A DNA stretch of 64,000 nucleotides from Methyloceanibacter sp. wino2 (GTDB lineage: Bacteria > Pseudomonadota > Alphaproteobacteria > Rhizobiales > Methyloligellaceae), in NCBI RefSeq assembly GCF_003071365.1, contig NZ_CP028960.1:1674001-1738000 (forward strand). Reading direction: 5' to 3'. Every line of letters starts with the position of its first letter. Position 1 is the first letter of the stretch. The notes under the pieces were generated by a model, which worked only from the letters and a program-made list of their open reading frames with translations, was not told the origin of the DNA and searched no databases. The translations under genes and the position numbers were made by a program. This document shows, piece after piece, positions 27,733-36,824 of this stretch.

Positions 27733-28383
27733 ATGCACGTCGCCATCATCGATTACGGCTCCGGCAACCTCCATTCCGCCGCGAAGGCCTTCGAGCGTGC
27801 CGCGGGCGAACAAGGCTCCCCGCTCGAGATCAAGGTCACAACGGAACCGGACGAGGTTCTGGGTGCCGACCGTATCGTGCTGCCGGGCGTCGGCGCCTTC
27901 GCCGATTGCAAGGCGGGGCTCGCCGCCGTGCCGGGCATGATCGAGGCGCTGGACGAGGCGGTCGGCGAGCGGGGCACGCCGTTTCTCGGGATTTGTGTCG
28001 GGTTGCAGTTGATGGCGACCCGCGGGCTGGAGCACGGGGTCACGCCGGGGCTCGACTGGATTGGCGGCGAGGTGCGTGCGATCGAACCTAACGACGTCAC
28101 CTTGAAGATCCCGCATATGGGTTGGAACACGCTCAACTTGGATCGCGACCACGCACTGTTCGAGGGCATTCCAACGGGCCCGGAGGGGCTTCACGCCTAC
28201 TTCGTGCACTCCTACCATTTCGTGCCGTCGGCGCGTGAGACCCGTGTCGCGACCACGGACTACGGCGGCACGGTGACGGCATTCCTTGCGCGGGAAAATG
28301 TGGCCGGCAGCCAGTTCCACCCCGAGAAAAGCCAGAAGCTGGGATTGGCCCTGATCGCCAATTTCCTCAAATGGAAGCCATAG
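27733..28383 (+). CDS. hisH: Imidazole glycerol phosphate synthase, glutaminase subunit
   Basis: HisH releases ammonia from glutamine and passes it to HisF. The 216-residue class I amidotransferase has the opening [17 protein letters not shown], the nucleophile elbow [11 protein letters not shown] with the catalytic cysteine, and the histidine-glutamate pair in SQFHPEKSQ. It is followed by hisA after 13 bases; together with hisF it forms the bi-enzyme complex at the branch to purine synthesis. Confidence 0.97.
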   Translation: MHVAIIDYGSGNLHSAAKAFERAAGEQGSPLEIKVTTEPDEVLGADRIVLPGVGAFADCKAGLAAVPGMIEALDEAVGERGTPFLGICVGLQLMATRGLEHGVTPGLDWIGGEVRAIEPNDVTLKIPHMGWNTLNLDRDHALFEGIPTGPEGLHAYFVHSYHFVPSARETRVATTDYGGTVTAFLARENVAGSQFHPEKSQKLGLALIANFLKWKP

Positions 28384-28396
28384 CGAGACACCATTC

Positions 28397-29155
28397 ATGA
28401 TTCTCTATCCCGCCATCGATCTGAAGGACGGACAATGCGTGCGCCTCCGCCAAGGCGAGATGGACCAGGCCACCGTTTTCAACGAGGACCCGGCGGCTCA
28501 GGCCAAGACGTTCGAGGACCAAGGCTTCGAATGGCTGCACGTGGTCGATCTCAACGGCGCGTTCGAAGGCAAGCCGGTGAACGGACCCGCGGTCGAGGCG
28601 ATCTACGCGGCGAGCCATTTGCCGATCCAGCTTGGCGGCGGCATCCGCGACATCGACACGATCGCCATGTGGCTCGACAAGGGTATCGACCGGGTCATCC
28701 TCGGTACGGCGGCGGTGCGCGACCCCGATCTCGTCCGCGAGGCGGCACGGGATTTCCCCGGTTGCATCGCCGTGGGGATCGATGCGCGCGACGGCAAGGT
28801 CGCCATCGAAGGCTGGGCCGAGACCTCGGAAATGACGGCGCTGGATCTCGCGCGCCGGTTCGAGGACGCGGGCGTGGCCGCTATCATTCACACGGACATC
28901 GCCCGTGACGGGCTGCTCGAAGGGCTTAATCTCGACGCCACGGTGGAGCTGGCCGATGCGGTCTCCGTCCCGGTGATCGCCAGCGGCGGCCTCGCGTCCA
29001 TCGAGGATATCAAGCGCCTCGTTGAGCCGCGCTGCGCGAAGCTCGACGGCGCGATTGCAGGGCGTGCGCTCTACGACGGCCGTCTCGATGCGGCCGAGGC
29101 TCTCGCGATTATCGCGGCGAAGTACGGCCACCACGGCGTGACGGGACAGTACTGA
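28397..29155 (+). CDS. hisA: ProFAR isomerase
   Basis: HisA (1-(5-phosphoribosyl)-5-[(5-phosphoribosylamino)methylideneamino]imidazole-4-carboxamide isomerase) carries out an Amadori rearrangement in histidine synthesis. The 252-residue half-barrel-duplicated protein has the catalytic aspartate in [14 protein letters not shown], phosphate loops LGGGIRD and ASGGLAS, and the second catalytic aspartate in HTDIARDG. It is paralogous to hisF, which starts three bases after its stop. Confidence 0.97.
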   Translation: MILYPAIDLKDGQCVRLRQGEMDQATVFNEDPAAQAKTFEDQGFEWLHVVDLNGAFEGKPVNGPAVEAIYAASHLPIQLGGGIRDIDTIAMWLDKGIDRVILGTAAVRDPDLVREAARDFPGCIAVGIDARDGKVAIEGWAETSEMTALDLARRFEDAGVAAIIHTDIARDGLLEGLNLDATVELADAVSVPVIASGGLASIEDIKRLVEPRCAKLDGAIAGRALYDGRLDAAEALAIIAAKYGHHGVTGQY

Positions 29156-29158
29156 TCG

Positions 29159-29935
29159 ATGCTCAAGGTCCGCGTCATTCCCTGTCTCGACGTGAAGGAC
29201 GGGCGCGTCGTCAAAGGCGTGAACTTCGTCGATCTGCGCGATGCTGGCGATCCCGTGGAAGCCGCCGCCGCCTATGACGAGGCCGGCGCGGACGAGCTGT
29301 GCTTCCTCGATATCACCGCAAGCCACGAGAAGCGCGGAACCATTCTCGACATCGTCAGCCGCACCGCGGAGCGCTGCTTCATGCCGCTGACAGTGGGCGG
29401 CGGCGTGCGGTCCACGAACGACGTGCGCGCACTTCTCGAAGCGGGCGCCGACAAGGTCTCGATCAACACGGCGGCGGTGCGCGACCGTCAGCTTGTGCGC
29501 CGCGCGGCCGAGAAGTTCGGAGCCCAATGCATCGTAGTGGCGATCGACGCCAAGCGCGTGGGCGCCAACGGCAAGGCGCCGCGCTTCGAAATCTTCACCC
29601 ATGGCGGGCGGGAGCCGACTGGCATCGATGCAATCGCCTATGCCGAAGAAGTCGTTTCGCTCGGCGCGGGCGAGATCCTGCTGACCTCCATGGATCGCGA
29701 CGGCACGCGTGCCGGGTTCGACAACGAGCTGACACGGGCGATCGCGGACGCGGTTTCGGTGCCCGTCATTGCTTCGGGCGGCGTCGGAAATCTGCAGCAT
29801 CTGGTGGACGGGGTGCGCGAGGGCCATGCCTCGGCGGTGCTGGCCGCGTCGATATTCCATTTCGGCGAGCATTCGATCGGCGAAGCCAAGCGCTTCATGG
29901 CCGATGCGGGACTGCCTGTTCGCCTGGACCCCTGA
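29159..29935 (+). CDS. hisF: Imidazole glycerol phosphate synthase, cyclase subunit
   Basis: HisF uses ammonia from HisH to make imidazole glycerol phosphate and AICAR. The 258-residue beta-alpha barrel has the catalytic aspartates in [14 protein letters not shown] and TSMDRDGT, and phosphate loops VGGGVRS and ASGGVGN. It directly follows hisA and precedes hisE in the same transcript. Confidence 0.97.
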   Translation: MLKVRVIPCLDVKDGRVVKGVNFVDLRDAGDPVEAAAAYDEAGADELCFLDITASHEKRGTILDIVSRTAERCFMPLTVGGGVRSTNDVRALLEAGADKVSINTAAVRDRQLVRRAAEKFGAQCIVVAIDAKRVGANGKAPRFEIFTHGGREPTGIDAIAYAEEVVSLGAGEILLTSMDRDGTRAGFDNELTRAIADAVSVPVIASGGVGNLQHLVDGVREGHASAVLAASIFHFGEHSIGEAKRFMADAGLPVRLDP

Positions 29936-29983
29936 ACCTTTGATCCGCCTTTGCGCCTATTCCCAGCGGCGGCGGCACAGTGT

Positions 29984-30313
29984 ATGAGCCACAGCATGAG
30001 CAAGGATGCATTGGATAGGCTCGCCGCCACGATCCGCGAACGCCGGACCGAAGCGGCCGATAAGTCCTACACCCGGCAGCTTCTGGACGATCCGATCAAG
30101 TCGGCCAAGAAAGTGGGCGAAGAGGGCGTCGAGGTGGCGATCGCCGCGACGGCGCAGGACAGGAACGCGCTCCTCGAAGAGAGCGCGGACTTGCTCTATC
30201 ACTTCCTTGTGCTGCTGGAGTCCCGCGACATTGCGCTCGACGAGGTCTGCGAGGTGCTCGAGCAGCGTATGGGCACGTCGGGTCTTGCGCGCCAAAAAGG
30301 CTCGGCCGGCTAA
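29984..30313 (+). CDS. hisE: Phosphoribosyl-ATP pyrophosphatase
   Basis: HisE hydrolyses phosphoribosyl-ATP to phosphoribosyl-AMP early in histidine synthesis. The 109-residue all-helical product carries the MazG-like motif KKVGEEGVEVAIAA and EESADLLYHFLVLLE, whose acidic residues bind magnesium. Two starts are possible: ATG 29984 (MSHSMSKDAL) or ATG 29996 (MSKDAL); longer forms lack similarity. It is 48 bases after hisF. Confidence 0.93.
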   Translation: MSHSMSKDALDRLAATIRERRTEAADKSYTRQLLDDPIKSAKKVGEEGVEVAIAATAQDRNALLEESADLLYHFLVLLESRDIALDEVCEVLEQRMGTSGLARQKGSAG

Positions 30314-30334
30314 CCCGCCACGGGGTGTTTCGTG

Positions 30335-31288
30335 ATGGACATCATGCCCGCCGTCGGTTTCTCGCCCTACACGCTCTACTCGCGCGAGGAATGGGCGCGC
30401 CTGCGCGAGGACACGCCGCTCACGCTGACCGAGGCGGACATCGAGAATCTCTCTGGCGTGACCGAGCGCGTGTCCACCGACGAGGTGGTCGATGTCTATT
30501 TGCCCCTCAGCCGTTTGCTCAATCTCTACGTCGAGGCCTCGCAAGGCCTGCATGGCGTCACAGAAGAGTTCCTGCGCAAGGGAAACGGGAAGATTCCCTT
30601 CGTCATCGGCCTTGCCGGCAGTGTCGCTGCGGGCAAGAGCACGTCGGCCCGTGTGCTTCAGGCGTTGCTCGCCCGCTGGCCGAGCCATCCGAACGTGGCG
30701 CTGGTTCCGACGGACGGTTTTCTGTTTCCGAACGCAGTCCTCCAAGAGCGTGGGCTGATGACCCGGAAAGGGTTTCCCGAGAGCTACGATCTGCCGACCC
30801 TGCTCAATTTTCTGGGTGACGTGAAATCGGGCAAGGCGCGCGTGGTGGCCCCGGTCTATTCGCACGTCGTCTATGACGTGCTGCAGGGCCAGACACTCGC
30901 CGTCGAGCATCCGGACATCGTCATCGTCGAAGGGCTCAACGTGCTGCAGCCCGCCATTCTGCCGAAGGACGGCGAGACGATCCCGTTCGTCTCGGACTTC
31001 TTCGACTTTTCGATCTATGTCGACGCGTCGGAAGCCCTCGTCGAGCACTGGTACGTGGAGCGCTTCCTGCGCTTGCGCCAGACGGCGTTCCGCGATCCGG
31101 CGGCATATTTCCATCGCTACGCCACGCTGTCAGAAGGTGAAGCGCGCGAAGTCGCTCTGTCCCTGTGGCGGACGATCAATCTCGTCAACCTACATGAGAA
31201 CATCCTGCCGACGCGGCAGCGCGCCGATCTGATCCTGCGCAAGGGCGCCGGCCACGCCGTGGAAAGCGTGGCGCTGCGGAAGCTCTGA
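30335..31288 (+). CDS. coaA: Type I pantothenate kinase
   Basis: CoaA phosphorylates pantothenate in the first, feedback-inhibited step of coenzyme A synthesis. The 317-residue protein has the P-loop [17 protein letters not shown], the segment [13 protein letters not shown] and the RKGFPESYD motif, all typical of the bacterial type I enzyme. ATG 30335 is preferred over the GTG one codon earlier. It follows hisE by 21 bases, a linkage frequent in Rhizobiales. Confidence 0.95.
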   Translation: MDIMPAVGFSPYTLYSREEWARLREDTPLTLTEADIENLSGVTERVSTDEVVDVYLPLSRLLNLYVEASQGLHGVTEEFLRKGNGKIPFVIGLAGSVAAGKSTSARVLQALLARWPSHPNVALVPTDGFLFPNAVLQERGLMTRKGFPESYDLPTLLNFLGDVKSGKARVVAPVYSHVVYDVLQGQTLAVEHPDIVIVEGLNVLQPAILPKDGETIPFVSDFFDFSIYVDASEALVEHWYVERFLRLRQTAFRDPAAYFHRYATLSEGEAREVALSLWRTINLVNLHENILPTRQRADLILRKGAGHAVESVALRKL

Positions 31289-31298
31289 CGGACTGACG

Positions 31299-32297
31299 CT
31301 AGGAGAGGATCCCGCGAGACTTGGCGAGTTCCACCAGGTTGGCCTCGGGCCGCGCACCGATATGGGAGATGGCTTCCGCGGCGGCGATGCTGCCAAGACG
31401 GCCGCAATCGGCGATCGGCATGCCGCGCGAGAGGCCGAACAGGAAACCTGCCGCGTACAGATCGCCCGCGCCCGTGGCATCCACCACCTGAGAGACGGGT
31501 TCGGCACGAATCTCGATGGTCTCGCCGCCGCCGACGATCAGCGACCCGTCCTCGGACCGGGTGAGGACAGCCATCTCGCAGTCCTGCAGGGCCGCATCCG
31601 CCGCCTCCAGGAATGTGTTGGTTTCGTAGAGCGAGGTGATTTCCTTCTCGTTGGCGAACACGATGTCGGCGCCGTGTTTGACGAGTTCGCGGAAATCTTC
31701 CCGGTGCCGGTCGACGCAGAACGGGTCGGACAAGGACAAGGCGACCTTGGCGCCGGCTTCTTTGGCGAGCTTGGCCGCTTCGCGGAACGCGGACTTGGCC
31801 TCATCCTTGTCGAAGAGATAGCCTTCCAAATAGACGAACTTGGCTGCGCCGATGAGCTCGGCATCGATGTCGGCTGCCGTCATGTCCACGCTCGCACCGA
31901 GAAACGTGTTCATGGTGCGCTCGCCATCGGGCGTCACCAGGATCAGGCAGCGCGCGGTCGGCGCGCCGTCGACGGCCGGCTCGGTCTCATATGAAATGCC
32001 CAGCGAGCGGATGTCGTGACGGAAGATGCCGCCGAACTGATCGGCGGCGACGCGACCGATAAAACCGCATTTCGCACCGAGTGCGGCGAGGCCTGCGATC
32101 GAATTGGCGACGGATCCGCCCGAACGCTCCGTGGCCGGTCCCATCTCTTCGTAGAGTTCGGCGGCCTCGGCAGAATCGATCAGCCGCATGAAGCCCTTGT
32201 CCAGGTTCCGCTTGGTCAGAAACGCGTCGTCGCAACGTGCGATGATGTCCACAATGGCGTTTCCGATGCCAACCACGTCGATCGTCTTTTCAGCCAT
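31299..32297 (-). CDS. Adenosine kinase-like PfkB-family sugar kinase
   Basis: The 332-residue protein is a ribokinase-fold enzyme most like bacterial adenosine kinases, which phosphorylate adenosine to AMP. The N-terminal GIGNAIVDIIARCDD and SGGSVANSIAGLAALG segments and the C-terminal PfkB signature DATGAGDLYAAGFLFGL with the catalytic aspartate are intact. Substrate specificity within PfkB is hard to tell by eye; adenosine is favoured by the N-terminal pattern. It is convergent with coaA and divergent from the EI24-type gene. Confidence 0.88.
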   Translation of the reverse strand: MAEKTIDVVGIGNAIVDIIARCDDAFLTKRNLDKGFMRLIDSAEAAELYEEMGPATERSGGSVANSIAGLAALGAKCGFIGRVAADQFGGIFRHDIRSLGISYETEPAVDGAPTARCLILVTPDGERTMNTFLGASVDMTAADIDAELIGAAKFVYLEGYLFDKDEAKSAFREAAKLAKEAGAKVALSLSDPFCVDRHREDFRELVKHGADIVFANEKEITSLYETNTFLEAADAALQDCEMAVLTRSEDGSLIVGGGETIEIRAEPVSQVVDATGAGDLYAAGFLFGLSRGMPIADCGRLGSIAAAEAISHIGARPEANLVELAKSRGILS

Positions 32298-32403
32298 AGT
32301 CCCGCCAAGTCTCCCGGTTCAGCTTTTTTCGGTTCAGGTACGGCTGCTGGCGTCGCGATCTTCCATCACTATATTCCTCCAGCAGACAGACGCAGGACAA
32401 GTC

Positions 32404-33132
32404 ATGCTTAGCGCAGCACGTCAAGCCTTTGGGGAACTCTTCTCGCCGCCATTCCGCTCGGTCATGGTGAAGTGCGTGGCCTTTACGCTCGCCTTGCTGG
32501 CCGGGCTGTTCATCGCGATCCAGTGGTCGTTTGCTTACTTCGTCGCGTGGCCGGACTGGATCGAGACATCCGTTCAGGTTCTCGGCGGTCTCGCACTGGT
32601 CGCGGCCTCGATCTTCCTCATACCGCCGGTGACGTCGCTGATCGCGGGCCTCTATCTCGACGACATCGCCGCCGTGGTCGAGCAACAGGGGTTCCCCGCC
32701 GATCCGCCCGGGCGCGAGCTGCCGATCGCGCGCTCGATCTGGCTCGCGATCCGCTTCTTCTTCATTGTGCTCCTGGTCAACCTCGTCGCGCTGCTGCTGT
32801 TGCTGGTGCCGGGCGTCAACCTGATCGCGTTCTATGTGGGCAACGGCTACCTGCTCGGCCGGGAGTATTTTGAGCTCGCCGCCATGCGGCATGTAAGTGA
32901 GCGCGAGGCGAAGCGCATCCGCAAGGCCAACACTACGACCGTGTTGTTGTGCGGGCTGGTGATTGCGGCCGTGGCGTCCGTGCCGATCCTCAACCTAATC
33001 ACACCGCTTTTTGCGACAGGTTTCATGGTGCGCATGTGGAAGCGCATCGCTGCCAAGACAAAGCCTGGACTGCCAGGGCCCGGACAGCGTGGAGCGGCAC
33101 GAGCGCCCATTGCGCAATCGACGCGCACCTAA
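32404..33132 (+). CDS. EI24/CysZ-like integral membrane protein
   Basis: The 242-residue protein has about four to six hydrophobic segments (for example VAFTLALLAGLFIAIQW, LVAASIFLIPPVTSLIAGLY and FFIVLLVNLVALLLLLVPG) and the pattern FYVGNGYLLGREYFELAAMR, which fits the EI24 domain shared with CysZ. CysZ helps sulfate uptake in enterobacteria, but this group is usually of unknown function. The ATG at 32404 was chosen over upstream frame overlapping the kinase gene. Its stop overlaps the convergent nth stop. Confidence 0.82.
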   Translation: MLSAARQAFGELFSPPFRSVMVKCVAFTLALLAGLFIAIQWSFAYFVAWPDWIETSVQVLGGLALVAASIFLIPPVTSLIAGLYLDDIAAVVEQQGFPADPPGRELPIARSIWLAIRFFFIVLLVNLVALLLLLVPGVNLIAFYVGNGYLLGREYFELAAMRHVSEREAKRIRKANTTTVLLCGLVIAAVASVPILNLITPLFATGFMVRMWKRIAAKTKPGLPGPGQRGAARAPIAQSTRT

Positions 33133-33839
33133 GCCGGCGCCTCGACCTTCTGCTTGAAGGCGCATAGATCGCTGATGTGGCAGCGCCAGCATTCAGGTTT
33201 GCGTGCCTTGCACACATAGCGTCCGTGCAGGATCAGCCAATGATGGGCGTGTAGCTTGTATTCGTTAGGGATCACGCGCTCGAGAGTCTCCTCGACCTGC
33301 AGCGGTGTCTTTCCGGGTGCGAGGCCGGTGCGGTTGGAGACCCGGAAGATATGCGTGTCGATGGCGATGGTGGGCTGGCCGAATGCGACGTTCAGAATGA
33401 CATTCGCGGTCTTGCGCCCCACCCCCGGCAGCGCCTCCAGATCCTCGCGGCACTCAGGCACCTTGCCGCCGTGCTCGGTGACGATCTTCTTCGACAGCGC
33501 GATCACGTTCTTGGCCTTGTTGCGGAACAGACCGATCGTTTTGATCCGATCACTGACGTCTTCTTCGACAAGCGCGGCCATCTTCTCCGGTGTGTCGGCG
33601 ATCTCGAAGAGAGCCGGTGTGCAGCGGTTCACGGAAGTGTCGGTCGCCTGGGCGGACAGCACCACCGCGACGAGGAGCGTGAACGGATCGCGATAGTTCA
33701 GTTCCGTCTGCGGATCGGGATCGAGAGCCTCGAAGCGCGCGAACATTTCGGCGATCTGGGCGCGGGTCAGCTTGGTGCCCGAGCGCCGACGCGCCGGGCG
33801 CCGTTTCGGCGCTTCACCCTTTCTCGATCCAACCGCCAC
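33129..33839 (-). CDS. nth: Endonuclease III
   Basis: Nth removes oxidised pyrimidines and nicks the abasic site in base excision repair. The product (about 236 residues from GTG 33839) has the helix-hairpin-helix LEALPGVGRKTANVILN, with the catalytic lysine in that hairpin, the catalytic aspartate in IAIDTHIFRVSNR and the [4Fe-4S] cluster motif CKARKPECWRCHISDLC. The GTG was chosen because a longer frame to 33956 would overlap the divergent DUF2244 start. Confidence 0.94.
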   Translation of the reverse strand: MAVGSRKGEAPKRRPARRRSGTKLTRAQIAEMFARFEALDPDPQTELNYRDPFTLLVAVVLSAQATDTSVNRCTPALFEIADTPEKMAALVEEDVSDRIKTIGLFRNKAKNVIALSKKIVTEHGGKVPECREDLEALPGVGRKTANVILNVAFGQPTIAIDTHIFRVSNRTGLAPGKTPLQVEETLERVIPNEYKLHAHHWLILHGRYVCKARKPECWRCHISDLCAFKQKVEAPA

Positions 33840-33881
33840 TTGCGTTGTGCCACCCTTCCCGGCTGTATTATTGTGAACGCT

Positions 33882-34388
33882 ATGACAGACACGCCGACCC
33901 TGCCGCAAGGCCCCGATGACAGCGAGCCCCGATTTCGTGCGGTCCTGACCCCGCACCGATCTCTGGGGCCGAAGGGCTTTGTGATCTTCATGGCCGCCAT
34001 CAGTACGGTTTCTTTCGGCACCGGGCTGATGTTCTTCCTCATGGGGGCCTGGCCCATCATCGGTTTCATGGGCCTCGACGTGCTGCTCGTCTACGTGGCG
34101 TTCCGACTCAACTTCCGGGCCTTGCGGGTCTACGAGACTGTGGCGCTCGACGACGAGGCGCTGACGGTGACGCGTGTCGCGCCCGATGGGAAGGAGCAGT
34201 CCTGGCGGTTCAACCCCTATTGGGTTCGGGTCCGGGTCGACGAGCGCGTCGGGCTCTCGTCGGAACTGTCACTTGCAAGCCACGGCAAACGCCTCGTGTT
34301 CGGCGCTTTTCTGACCGATCCGGAACGGGAAGATTTTGCGGATGCGCTGAAGGCGGCACTGCGCGAGGGCTGCGCGCCTGCTGTCTGA
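33882..34388 (+). CDS. DUF2244 membrane protein
   Basis: The 168-residue protein has two membrane segments between residues 35 and 80 (FVIFMAAISTVSFGTGLMFF and a second ending VLLVYVAFRL) followed by a C-terminal cytoplasmic strand domain (YETVALDDEALTVTRV to FGAFLTDPERE), matching DUF2244. Function is unknown. It is divergent from nth with about 42 bases between starts, a pairing seen widely in alphaproteobacteria. Confidence 0.85.
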   Translation: MTDTPTLPQGPDDSEPRFRAVLTPHRSLGPKGFVIFMAAISTVSFGTGLMFFLMGAWPIIGFMGLDVLLVYVAFRLNFRALRVYETVALDDEALTVTRVAPDGKEQSWRFNPYWVRVRVDERVGLSSELSLASHGKRLVFGAFLTDPEREDFADALKAALREGCAPAV

Positions 34389-34409
34389 CGAAGCAGGCTG
34401 GTTTGAGCC

Positions 34410-35063
34410 CTACGCGGCGAGGCTGCGCTTCTCGGCGAGGGTCCCGTCCGCCTTGACCCGATAGATCACCGGTGTGGCGGTCGCCAGGGAGTAGTGCTGC
34501 ACCTCTTCCGGCGTGAGCTTATCCAGCTCCATGATCAGTGAGCGCAGGGAGTTGCCGTGCGCGACCACAATCACGTTCTTGCCGGACTGGAGCTCCGGGA
34601 CGATCCAACGGTCGAAGAAGGGGCAGACCCGCGCCGCCGTATCCTTCAGGGATTCGCCGCCCGGCGGCGCGACGTCGTAGGAGCGCTGCCAGATCTGAAC
34701 CTTCTCGGCGCCGAAGCGCTTGCGCGCCTCTTCCTTGTTGATCCCGACCAGGTCGCCATAGTCGCGCTCGTTGAGCGCGGCAGCCTTGATGATGGGGAGT
34801 TTGCCCTGACCCACTTCGCCGAGAATGATGTCGAGCGTGTTGTGGGCCCGCTTCAGCGTGGAGGCGAAGGCGCTGTCGAAGACCAAGCCCTCGTCCTTGA
34901 GCCGTTGACCGGCCCGGTGGGCTTCGGAGACGCCTTCCTCGCTGAGGCCGACATCCTTCCAGCCCGTGAACATGTTCAGGCGGTTCCACTCGCTTTGGCC
35001 GTGCCGGACCAAAACAAGAACATTGTCTGAGCCCTGCGGTCGATCGCTCGTCTTTTGAAGCAT
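34410..35063 (-). CDS. gpmA: 2,3-bisphosphoglycerate-dependent phosphoglycerate mutase
   Basis: GpmA interconverts 3- and 2-phosphoglycerate in glycolysis and gluconeogenesis. The 217-residue protein has the histidine phosphatase motif LVLVRHGQSEWN with the phospho-accepting histidine, NERDYGDLVG and the second histidine in VVAHGNSLRSL. The start is uncertain: ATG 35063 (MLQKTSDRP, with AGGGG close by) or ATG 35087. A non-coding stretch of about 200 bases separates it from dapB. Confidence 0.94.
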   Translation of the reverse strand: MLQKTSDRPQGSDNVLVLVRHGQSEWNRLNMFTGWKDVGLSEEGVSEAHRAGQRLKDEGLVFDSAFASTLKRAHNTLDIILGEVGQGKLPIIKAAALNERDYGDLVGINKEEARKRFGAEKVQIWQRSYDVAPPGGESLKDTAARVCPFFDRWIVPELQSGKNVIVVAHGNSLRSLIMELDKLTPEEVQHYSLATATPVIYRVKADGTLAEKRSLAA

Positions 35064-35264
35064 GTCCCCTGAATACCGCCCTGTCATCGTCTGCTCAACT
35101 GGCCCTTTGACGCCGTGGACGCCTCTTCTTGGCGGCGATTATAGGTCCGCATGGTTAAGAGCCATGGTCACTATTATCGACCAATGGGGTGACTTTTTGG
35201 CTGCAAGGATAACAAGGCCTTAGCTCTGCCATCGGATGTCCCCAACCGAACTATCACTGCGTTG

Positions 35265-36071
35265 TTACAGTCCAAGCACATCCGCCATCGAGTAGAGCCC
35301 CGGCGGCCGTCCCCGGGCCCAAAGGGCCGCGCGAACCGCGCCGCGGGCAAAAATTCCGCGGTCGGATGCAATATGTGTCAGCTCGAAACGCTCGCCGGGA
35401 CCGGCGAAGATCACGCTGTGCTCGCCGACGACGTCGCCGCCCCGGAGGGTCGCGAAGCCGATGTCGCCTTCGGCGCGCGGGCCCGTCTCGCCGTCGCGGG
35501 TCCGGACCGCCTTGTCCGCCAGCGCAACCGCCCGCCCCTCTGCGGCCGCCTCGCCCAGCATCAGCGCCGTACCGGACGGCGCATCGCGCTTGTGGCGATG
35601 GTGCATCTCCAGAATTTCGATATCGAACTCGGGTCCCAGAATCTCGGCGACGCGCTTCGTCAGCGCGGTCATGAGATTGACACCCATGCTCATATTGCCG
35701 GCCTTCACGATGGTAGCGTGCCGGGCGGCCGCGTCGATCCGTGCGAGTTGCTCATCGCTGAACCCGGTCGTGCCGATGACGTGGACGATTCGTGCCTGGG
35801 CCGAGAGCGCCACCAACTCCGTCGTGGCATGGGGCAGAGTGAAGTCGAGAACGCCTTCCACATGGGCGAAGAGCGCATGGGGGTCGTCGGTGATGGGAAC
35901 GCCGATGGGATCGAGGCCGGCGATCTCGCCGATATCGCAGCCGATGGCCGGTGAACCCGCCGTCTCGAGGCCGCCGGCGATCTCGCAGCCCGGGGTCGCG
36001 TGCAGGGCCCGGGTCAGGGCCTGGCCCATGCGCCCGGCAGCACCGAGAACCGCGATCCTCATGTCACTCAT
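35265..36071 (-). CDS. dapB: 4-hydroxy-tetrahydrodipicolinate reductase
   Basis: DapB reduces 4-hydroxy-tetrahydrodipicolinate with NAD(P)H in lysine and diaminopimelate synthesis. The 268-residue protein has the nucleotide loop [12 protein letters not shown] and the catalytic motif [16 protein letters not shown]. The ATG at 36071 (MSDMRIAV) or the one at 36062 (MRIAV) is right; the frame upstream to 36656 has no similarity. It is divergent from the gene for a small exported protein. Confidence 0.95.
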   Translation of the reverse strand: MSDMRIAVLGAAGRMGQALTRALHATPGCEIAGGLETAGSPAIGCDIGEIAGLDPIGVPITDDPHALFAHVEGVLDFTLPHATTELVALSAQARIVHVIGTTGFSDEQLARIDAAARHATIVKAGNMSMGVNLMTALTKRVAEILGPEFDIEILEMHHRHKRDAPSGTALMLGEAAAEGRAVALADKAVRTRDGETGPRAEGDIGFATLRGGDVVGEHSVIFAGPGERFELTHIASDRGIFARGAVRAALWARGRPPGLYSMADVLGL

Positions 36072-36224
36072 CGTGTGTGGCGCCCTCGGTGCTCTCGTGG
36101 TGCCGCCATGGTAGGACGGCCGACGGCAAAAAATTGTGCGGTGCCGTTGTATGACGACCAGGCGCTTGTCACAAGTCTGGCAAGGTTGGAATGTCACAGG
36201 ACCAAAGTAGGGGGGCTGTCGGAC

Positions 36225-36794
36225 ATGAGTGGACGGTTGATCGGGACCATTGCGACCGCTCTCGGGAGCTGCGGCGTGGTCCTTGCCACGGTGCCGTCCG
36301 CCGTTGCGGCCGAAAGCGCCTATACGCCGCTCGTTCTCGACAAATGCGACAACGTCACACCGCCCGCGTTTGCCGAACACGGGGCGGTCTTTCGGTGCAA
36401 GGGATATGGCGGGATGGCCGCCCGGGTCGCGGAGGGCGACCTGCGCATGTTCGTGTCCTATGGCCCCCACGCTAAGGATCAGACCGCCGCGGGGCAGACC
36501 CTCCCGATGTTCAACACGATCGGAGAGACGCTGGAGTGGCGGGTCGAGGCCGGGAAGCCGTTCGCCACGATCCTTCGGTACCATTGGGACTCGGACGGCC
36601 TCGGCGGAGGGTCGACCCTGGTCGTCACCAAGCTCGGCAACACCAACGCCTGCCATGTCGCCTATGTGCGCGCGGAAGAGAACCCGGACGCGAACAAGCT
36701 GGCCCGCGAAATCGCTGACAAGGACGCGGGTCGGTTCTCATGCGAACGAGATCGACCGCGGACATACGGCGCGGGCGGTCAACCGGTCGACTGA
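36225..36794 (+). CDS. Exported hypothetical protein
   Basis: The 189-residue product has a signal peptide: a basic start, the hydrophobic stretch [20 protein letters not shown] and a cleavage site after AVA (near residue 28). The mature part contains three cysteines ([23 protein letters not shown]) plus one near the end (FSCER), which could make two disulfides, and strand-rich sequence such as [21 protein letters not shown] do not recognise the family. The ATG at 36225 has GGGGGG upstream and lies 153 bases from the divergent dapB. It is convergent with the GGDEF-EAL gene. Confidence 0.72.
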   Translation: MSGRLIGTIATALGSCGVVLATVPSAVAAESAYTPLVLDKCDNVTPPAFAEHGAVFRCKGYGGMAARVAEGDLRMFVSYGPHAKDQTAAGQTLPMFNTIGETLEWRVEAGKPFATILRYHWDSDGLGGGSTLVVTKLGNTNACHVAYVRAEENPDANKLAREIADKDAGRFSCERDRPRTYGAGGQPVD

Positions 36795-36824
36795 CGACCG
36801 GTCGCAGCGATTCGCTTCAACAGG

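Noticed and set aside
26537-31288. A novel operon because of the DUF2628 gene among his genes
   Set aside because: The DUF2628 gene between hisB and hisH is a recurring feature of Rhizobiales, so it is not specific to this genome.
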